Assembly: GCA_030826265.1 (NCBI GenBank)
Contig: JAPJOH010000004.1
Span: forward strand, 49,496 to 113,495
Length of the DNA stretch: 64,000 nt
Origin: Collinsella aerofaciens
GTDB lineage: Bacteria > Actinomycetota > Coriobacteriia > Coriobacteriales > Coriobacteriaceae
Direction: 5' to 3'
The notes beneath the pieces are model-generated. The model made no database searches and was not told where the DNA came from. It saw only the letters and a list, made by a program, of their open reading frames with translations. This document shows positions 59,073 to 64,000 of this stretch, one piece after another (position 1 is the stretch's first letter; the number at the start of each line of letters is the position of its first letter). The translations under genes and the position numbers were made by a program.

Positions 59073-59393
59073 ATGGCCGGTATGAACATGCAGCAGATGA
59101 TGAAGCAGGCCCGCAAGATGCAGGAGCAGCTTGCCGCCGCGCAGGAGAACCTCAAGTCCCAGACCGTCGACGCCTCTGCCGGCGGCGGCATGGTCAAGGT
59201 GACCGTTAACGGCGAGATGGAGCTCGTCAACCTCACCATCGATCCCGATGCCCTCGATCCCGAGGACGTCGATATGCTGCAGGATATGATCATGGCTGCC
59301 GTCAACGAGGCCGTCCGCGGCGTCAACGAGCTCGCCAACAAGCAGATGGGCGCCATCACCGGCGGCCTCAACATCCCGGGCATGCCGTTCTAA
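59073..59393 (+). CDS. YbaB/EbfC nucleoid-associated protein
   Basis: The 106-residue protein shows the family pattern MQQMMKQARKMQEQLAAAQENL, the segment VTVNGEMELVNLTIDPDAL and a helical C-terminus. It binds DNA as a dimer. AAGGAGCC precedes the ATG. It is almost always found between dnaX and recR, as here. recR begins 13 bp after the stop codon. Confidence 0.93.
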   Translation: MAGMNMQQMMKQARKMQEQLAAAQENLKSQTVDASAGGGMVKVTVNGEMELVNLTIDPDALDPEDVDMLQDMIMAAVNEAVRGVNELANKQMGAITGGLNIPGMPF

Positions 59394-59406
59394 GACACGC
59401 ATATAT

Positions 59407-60003
59407 ATGAGTGCAAATCACAGTCTGCAAAAACTGCTCGATGAGCTGGGCCGTCTGCCGGGCATTGGTCCCAAGTCGGCCCAGCGCATCGCCTATTACC
59501 TGTTGGAGGCCGACGCCGAGGAGGCGCGCCGCCTGGCCGAGGCCATCCTGGAGGTCAAGCAGGAGGTCCACTTTTGCAGCCGCTGCTTTAACTACGCCAC
59601 GGCCGACGAGTGCTCCATCTGCCAGGACCCGATGCGCGATACCACTCGCATTTGCGTGGTGGGCGAGCCGCGCGATGTCCAGGCGATTGAGCGCACGGGC
59701 AGCTACCACGGCCTCTACCACGTATTGGGCGGCGTGATCAGTCCCATGGACAAGATTGGCCCCGAGCAGCTGCACATTCGAGAGCTGCTGGCACGCTTGG
59801 GCCACGAGGACATCCACGAGGTCATCATCGCCACCAACCCCAATATTGAGGGCGAGACCACGGCGAGCTATCTGGCCCGTACCATCAAGCCGTTGGGCGT
59901 CGAGGTGTCGCGTCTGGCAAGCGGCCTTCCCGTGGGCGGCGACTTGGAGTATGCCGACGAGCTTACGCTTGGCCGCGCCATCGAGGCCCGCCGCGCGATT
60001 TAG
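59407..60003 (+). CDS. recR: Recombination protein RecR
   Basis: The 198-residue protein has the helix-hairpin-helix LPGIGPKSAQRIAYYLL, a zinc finger (CSRCFNYATADECSIC) and a Toprim domain (ICVVGEPRDVQAIERTGSYHG, LGGVISPMDKIGPEQL, NPNIEGETTASYL). It helps RecO load RecA at gaps and is of normal length. It follows ybaB closely and probably shares its transcript. Confidence 0.96.
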   Translation: MSANHSLQKLLDELGRLPGIGPKSAQRIAYYLLEADAEEARRLAEAILEVKQEVHFCSRCFNYATADECSICQDPMRDTTRICVVGEPRDVQAIERTGSYHGLYHVLGGVISPMDKIGPEQLHIRELLARLGHEDIHEVIIATNPNIEGETTASYLARTIKPLGVEVSRLASGLPVGGDLEYADELTLGRAIEARRAI

Positions 60004-60040
60004 GTGGCGAGCCTGCTCCTGCCGTATGTTTTCCTCGCGA

Positions 60041-60070
60041 CGCACGGGGTAGTCATAATTTCCCCGTGCG
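60041..60070 (+). terminator. Hairpin after recR
   Basis: CGCACGGGG pairs perfectly with CCCCGTGCG around a 12-nt loop. No T run follows, so terminator function is uncertain. The remaining bases to 60248 show no gene. Confidence 0.45.
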
Positions 60071-60248
60071 ACTGTGAGTTTGTTGTGCAACAAAGATGCT
60101 TCGTATCCGCTTATCGCATGGATGCTTCCGCTCGCATCCTTAATTTGTCCATTCGTTGCGCAACCTTTTTGGTTCGCTGATACACTCAAATATGGATTCG
60201 AATGAATGCGCCGCTCCCGAGCGGCGTGTTTTTGTTGGAGGAGAACGC

Positions 60249-61154
60249 ATGCGGCCCGGTGGCACTCAGACAAAGCGCGGCGCCGCGGTGCGCATACGAC
60301 GCCGACTGGGCTTGGCGCCGCGGGCGTACGCACTGCTATCGTGCTCGCTGGTGCTGGTCATAGCTGGCGTTTCTGCCTATGGCATGACCGTGCCGTCCAT
60401 GATGCAGGCGCATGCCGCACGCGAACCGCGCGTGGGGCATGAGGTCAAAAGCGATCTGGGCACCACGACTGGATATGCTTGGGCAAGTGTGGTCGGGCAT
60501 ATTGTGTTTGGCACCGACGATGCGGACGGCGCCGAGGCCCCGGACAACGAAGTCACGCTTGCCAATGGCAAAACCATCGTGCTCACCAACACCAAGATCA
60601 TCGATCGGTTGTCCAACAATAGCGTGGTGGCAACGGTGAATAAGGTCGAGCAGCAAAAGGAGCAGGACGCCCAGCAGTTCGGAAAGCCCGGTAGCTCGGA
60701 TACTTCTGGCTCTGGCTCGGATTCATCGAGTTCGGGCGGTGGCTCTGGGTCGGGTTCCTCTACCGGAGGGCCTGGAAACGGCGGCTCGACGGGCGGCAAC
60801 ACTGACAACGATGCAAACTCCGGCGGCCTTTCCGCTGCTGAGGAAGAGAGCATTCACAGTTGGCTTGTGACCAAGTACAACATGCTCGACGGCTATGTTT
60901 CTCGTGCCAATGACGTAGTCTCGACCTATAACTCTACGGGAGATCCCAGGCCGTGCGACAACCTGGTCGGGGAGATGTTTGTCATTCGAGCCGAGTTCGG
61001 TCGTCAGACATTCTCGCCCCGGTCAAAGTGGTATCAGCAGTATGCCAATCTGTGGGGCTGTTACACCAACCTATGTCAATGGGTCGGCCATTACGGCGAT
61101 GATGACGTCGCGCTCGGTAACTTCAACAATAACGTGGCGGCGCTTGCCCTATGA
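60249..61154 (+). CDS. Membrane-anchored protein with Gly/Ser-rich linker, first gene of a kinase-FHA module
   Basis: The 301-residue protein has a basic cytoplasmic N-terminus (KRGAAVRIRRRLG), one transmembrane helix (YALLSCSLVLVIAGVSAYGM) and an exported segment with LANGKTIVLTNTKIIDRL. A Gly/Ser/Asn-rich linker of about 50 residues and a C-terminal helical domain with three cysteines follow. I recognise no family. TTGGAGGAG precedes the ATG at 60249. The stop codon overlaps the next gene by 4 bp, so the products should work together. Confidence 0.8.
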   Translation: MRPGGTQTKRGAAVRIRRRLGLAPRAYALLSCSLVLVIAGVSAYGMTVPSMMQAHAAREPRVGHEVKSDLGTTTGYAWASVVGHIVFGTDDADGAEAPDNEVTLANGKTIVLTNTKIIDRLSNNSVVATVNKVEQQKEQDAQQFGKPGSSDTSGSGSDSSSSGGGSGSGSSTGGPGNGGSTGGNTDNDANSGGLSAAEEESIHSWLVTKYNMLDGYVSRANDVVSTYNSTGDPRPCDNLVGEMFVIRAEFGRQTFSPRSKWYQQYANLWGCYTNLCQWVGHYGDDDVALGNFNNNVAALAL

Positions 61155-62995
61155 TGACCGATCTTGCATCTACCACACCACAATCGCTCGGTCGCGATCC
61201 CATGGTCGGCCTGCGCCTGGCGCGTGTCGACGGGTTTGAGCCGGCCATTGCGCTCGGTCAGGACGAACTGCCTACCTATCTGCGTCGTTTTACGATGCTG
61301 TTTGCCGACGATGCCACCATGCGCCGTGGCGGTATCGGCCGTGTGACGCGTGCCGTCAACGCCCAAGGCGAGGCCGTGGCACTCAAGCAGCTCATCTTGC
61401 CGACGCGCGATGAGTTTGACGACGATGCCGCTCACGAGGCGCTGGTCGCCAAGTTCAAGGCGGCGTTTCGCGAGGAATACGAATGCCATCGCGCCCTTTC
61501 GGGCCTTAAGGGCTTTCCCCGCCTCTATGGCTGGGACGAGGTCGACGGTGTGCTTGCAATTGTCATGGAATGGGTCGAGGGCGAGACGCTTGCCCGCTTG
61601 CGTTCGCGACTTGCCGTGGACGATGCCGGACGCCTGTCGCCGCTTGTGGCGGCGCGTCTGGGTCGCGACCTGTTCGATCTGCTCTGCCGTATGAGCCTGG
61701 TGGGCGAGGGCTTTGTCCATCGCGATATCTCGCCCGCTAATATTATGGTGCGCACGGCGCGTCTACCGCTTGACCGGCAGCTTGCCGAGGGCACCTTTGA
61801 CCTGTGCCTGATCGACTTTGGCTCGTCGCTGGCGCTTGAGCCTGCGTCGGCCGTGGCCGGTACCGGCGGCAAGGCGTCGTTTACGGAGCGTTATGCCACG
61901 CTGCGTCGCGCGACGGTTGCCTATGCCCCGCCCGAGATGCTCACCGACGATATTCCCGACCTGCGCGCTTTGCGTATGTCGCCGGCGATCGACGTCTATG
62001 CCGCGGCAAGCACGGTTTACGAGCTCATTGCCGGCGTCGCGCCATACGAAGCCGCGCCGGGCACTTCGGGCACCTCGGGTTCGCGCAAAAGGACGCGCGA
62101 CATCGCGAGCCCCTACCGTCTCAAAATGGACACGCGGCCCGACTATCCCATTGGTGCCCATGCGCCCGGTTGTGATTTGACTCAGCTGCTTCGTCGTGAG
62201 CCCGATGTGGCGCTCGCCGCGGCCGAGCAGGCCCAGCAGCTAGGGCTTGAGCCGGATTCCGAAGAGCTACGCGATGCGCTGGCGTTTGTCGATGCCCAGC
62301 TGTTCGACGTGGTGATGGCCTGTCTGTCCAGCCATCAAAAAGATCGTCCCGAGCCGGCGGCGGTCGAGGCGGCGCTCTCGGCGTTTTGTGACCACTATGC
62401 GCAAAATGTCGGTCGTTCGCTCCGCGGCGAGCCGCTCACGCCGTGCCCCATGGATGCGTCTGGCCGCGCGGTTCGTCGCGCGCTGATGGTCGGCGCGACG
62501 GTCGTCTGTGGCGTGGTTTGGGCTGTGGTCGTGGTTTCGGCCGCGCTGCTGGCGTCGGGCGCCCGCGTGACGGCGACTTTGGGATCGCTCGTGTGGTCTG
62601 GGACGCTACCGGGTATTATTGCCGCACTGGCGTTGGCGCTGCCAGGCATAGCCGGCGTTACCGCGGGGGCACTTGCGCGCAATCGGCGCTCGGGGTTCCT
62701 GCAGGGTGTGCTTGCGCTTTCTGCCTGCGAGGTTCCAGTACTGGTTGTGGCTGCATGTAGCGTATTTTCCCAACGCGCCGTGATGGGCGGCCTTGTTGCC
62801 GCTCTGGTTGCAACCTATACGCTTACGTGGTTTTTGCTTGCGATGGGCTTTGCCTTTGAACTTCCCGTTTCGGCACCGCGACGCACAAAAGCCCAGATGG
62901 CGACTCCGCTTGCCGGTGGAGCCGCAGCTGCCCGTACTTTTGGCGGACCTGTCGAAGTATCGTCCGATTCTATTTCTACGACTAAGGAGGCCTAG
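61151..62995 (+). CDS. Divergent membrane-anchored Ser/Thr kinase
   Basis: The 614-residue protein has a kinase domain with glycine loop RRGGIGRVT, lysine in VALKQLILP and catalytic loop VHRDISPANIM. The Mg-binding segment is LIDFGSSLAL and the APE region APPEML. After a poorly conserved region come about four hydrophobic helices (roughly 450-590) and a short tail. HRDISPAN instead of HRDLKPxN marks a divergent branch, but all catalytic residues are present. It overlaps the upstream gene by 4 bp; the FHA gene starts 3 bp downstream. Confidence 0.85.
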   Translation: MMTDLASTTPQSLGRDPMVGLRLARVDGFEPAIALGQDELPTYLRRFTMLFADDATMRRGGIGRVTRAVNAQGEAVALKQLILPTRDEFDDDAAHEALVAKFKAAFREEYECHRALSGLKGFPRLYGWDEVDGVLAIVMEWVEGETLARLRSRLAVDDAGRLSPLVAARLGRDLFDLLCRMSLVGEGFVHRDISPANIMVRTARLPLDRQLAEGTFDLCLIDFGSSLALEPASAVAGTGGKASFTERYATLRRATVAYAPPEMLTDDIPDLRALRMSPAIDVYAAASTVYELIAGVAPYEAAPGTSGTSGSRKRTRDIASPYRLKMDTRPDYPIGAHAPGCDLTQLLRREPDVALAAAEQAQQLGLEPDSEELRDALAFVDAQLFDVVMACLSSHQKDRPEPAAVEAALSAFCDHYAQNVGRSLRGEPLTPCPMDASGRAVRRALMVGATVVCGVVWAVVVVSAALLASGARVTATLGSLVWSGTLPGIIAALALALPGIAGVTAGALARNRRSGFLQGVLALSACEVPVLVVAACSVFSQRAVMGGLVAALVATYTLTWFLLAMGFAFELPVSAPRRTKAQMATPLAGGAAAARTFGGPVEVSSDSISTTKEA

Positions 62996-62998
62996 GTC

Positions 62999-63937
62999 AT
63001 GGCATCTCAAGTTGAGCTCACCCCATGCGGGGCCATGTTTGACATCTTTAAGCGCGCGGCGCATCTGAGCCATATCGAGCTGTGCGGCTTGGTGCTTTCG
63101 TCCCGTCCGCTCGCCGACGGCCGCAGCCCGCAGAGCCGAGCCGCCGATCGCTCTTGGGTTTCCCGCTTTATCGTTCGCGCGCCGGTCGGCACGCTTCAGC
63201 AGCGCTACTTTGCCGAATACGGTACCTCGGCTGCGCGTATTATGTCGCAACTGGCCCTGCGCCAGCGAAATCCCATGGACTCCACGGCTGTGATCAATAT
63301 GGTGTGCGGTCCTGCAGGTGAACCGATGGTACGCGCGCTCGAAGAGTGCCACCAGGACACGAATCTCTATCGCAACGCGCTCGATCGCCTGTCCCAGGCG
63401 GCGGAACTCATGCCCGCCGAGCGCGCCGAGGCCGTGTTGGTGCTGTTTGTCGCCGTCGGTTGTTCGGCGGATGTGCGGTCCTCGGTGAACTATGCCATCG
63501 ACTACGCGCACGCGACCTGTGGCGGAGGCACCTCCACGCCGCGTTCGCTTGGCATGTCGATGACCGCAGGCGAGCGCGAACCCGCCCCGGCGCACCCCTT
63601 GGGCTTGCTGCGCGTGCAAAACAGTTTTGTCGTGAGCGCCCCGCGCTGGATTCAGCCGAGTGAGCGGGGTGTTGAGATTGGCGCGCTGGCCACTGGTGAG
63701 GGCGATATTACCGACGTCGGCGACGATGTCTCGGCCCGCCATGCCCATATCTGGTGCGATGCTCAAAATATCTGGCACGTCGAGGACTTGTCGTCCACCA
63801 ACGGAACCGTGGTGGTAAACGGGGCCACGCGCGTCTGCATTCAGGTCGAGCCCGGCCGTTCCGCCCAACTCAATCCCGGCGACGAGCTCAAGCTCGGCGA
63901 ATCCACTACCTATGCCATCCTCTTCGGTGCCCTCTAG
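62999..63937 (+). CDS. FHA domain protein, partner of the adjacent kinase
   Basis: The 312-residue protein has a family-specific N-terminal half (about 1-200) without recognised motifs, rich in helices. The C-terminal FHA domain shows VEIGALATGEGDI, SARHAHIW and DLSSTNGTVVVNG. The first conserved Arg of FHA domains (GR) is replaced here (IGA), so phospho-binding may be altered, while SxxH and TNG are intact. AAGGAGGCC precedes the ATG. Context suggests it reads phosphorylation by the upstream kinase. Confidence 0.82.
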   Translation: MASQVELTPCGAMFDIFKRAAHLSHIELCGLVLSSRPLADGRSPQSRAADRSWVSRFIVRAPVGTLQQRYFAEYGTSAARIMSQLALRQRNPMDSTAVINMVCGPAGEPMVRALEECHQDTNLYRNALDRLSQAAELMPAERAEAVLVLFVAVGCSADVRSSVNYAIDYAHATCGGGTSTPRSLGMSMTAGEREPAPAHPLGLLRVQNSFVVSAPRWIQPSERGVEIGALATGEGDITDVGDDVSARHAHIWCDAQNIWHVEDLSSTNGTVVVNGATRVCIQVEPGRSAQLNPGDELKLGESTTYAILFGAL

Positions 63938-63943
63938 CCGGCA

Positions 63944-63990
63944 GATGGGGACGTTCCTTTTAATATGAGCAGGACATTGTCAAGAGGCAA
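63944..63990 (+). repeat. GGGGACGTTCCTTTT dispersed repeat, copy at window end
   Basis: GGGGACGTTCCTTTT followed by GGACATTGTCAAGAG matches the copies near 4117 and 24040. Confidence 0.5.
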
Positions 63991-64000
63991 AATCGGGCCT

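Overview
The window looks like a chromosomal segment of a high-GC Coriobacteriia species, most probably Collinsella. This rests on gene content: an actinobacterial FHA / PP2C / RodA-PBP / PASTA-kinase cluster, a dnaK-grpE-dnaJ-hspR operon with HspR instead of CIRCE control, a mannose-type PTS with a DUF956 gene, and NiFe-hydrogenase maturation genes. No database search was possible, so the genus is an inference.

Layout. 1-4.4 kb: the 3' end of pyrE, a Fic protein on an AT-rich island, a stand-alone glucose-type PTS IIA and a lipoprotein. 4.4-11.1 kb, minus strand: a phosphatase, then the nickel/hydrogenase maturation set (small helical protein, nikR, hypF, hypC, hypD, hypE). 11.3-14.4 kb: thioredoxin, an unidentified protein and an AgrC/AgrA-like two-component pair. 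14.6-18.6 kb: the de novo NAD operon nadA-nadB-nadC-niaR behind a very large perfect palindrome, then a ferredoxin. 19.3-23.8 kb: dnaK-grpE-dnaJ-hspR. 24.2-26.5 kb: an aconitase-family hydratase. 26.8-28.4 kb: two orphan membrane-anchored proteins. 28.8-31.5 kb: clpB, whose upstream region shares a block with dnaK. 32-37 kb: an orphan AAA ATPase, a membrane protein, a DUF5692 protein and a TetR regulator. 37.2-40.4 kb: a large Fe-S flavoprotein and hypA. 40.8-44.1 kb: a mannose-type PTS (IIAB, IIC, IID, DUF956). 44.2 kb: tRNA-Arg(CCT) with a scrambled partial duplication of its 3' half. 44.6-54.8 kb, minus strand: a cell-wall/signalling operon (kinase, two FHA proteins, PP2C phosphatase, a RodA-PBP fusion, a PASTA kinase). 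55-60 kb: dnaX, ybaB and recR. 60.2-63.9 kb: a three-gene module of anchored protein, membrane kinase and FHA protein.

The most unusual content is between the genes. (1) Three copies of a roughly 140-nt element lie just after stop codons (pyrE, the lipoprotein gene, hspR). Each can form three stems whose sequences differ but stay complementary, around an invariant GACCAGAAGGTC hairpin tip, which is what a conserved structured RNA looks like. (2) Arrays of exactly three palindromic units occur with fixed periods (62 bp, two arrays; 80 bp, one array). (3) Several single-unit palindrome families flank low-GC or orphan genes. (4) The tRNA-Arg locus looks like the scar of an integrative element.

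How the genes work together: NikR and the Hyp proteins supply nickel and the Fe(CN)2CO ligands for a NiFe hydrogenase that is not in this window. NiaR probably represses its own nad operon. HspR probably controls both dnaK and clpB. The 44.6-54.8 kb operon links Ser/Thr phosphorylation to peptidoglycan synthesis.
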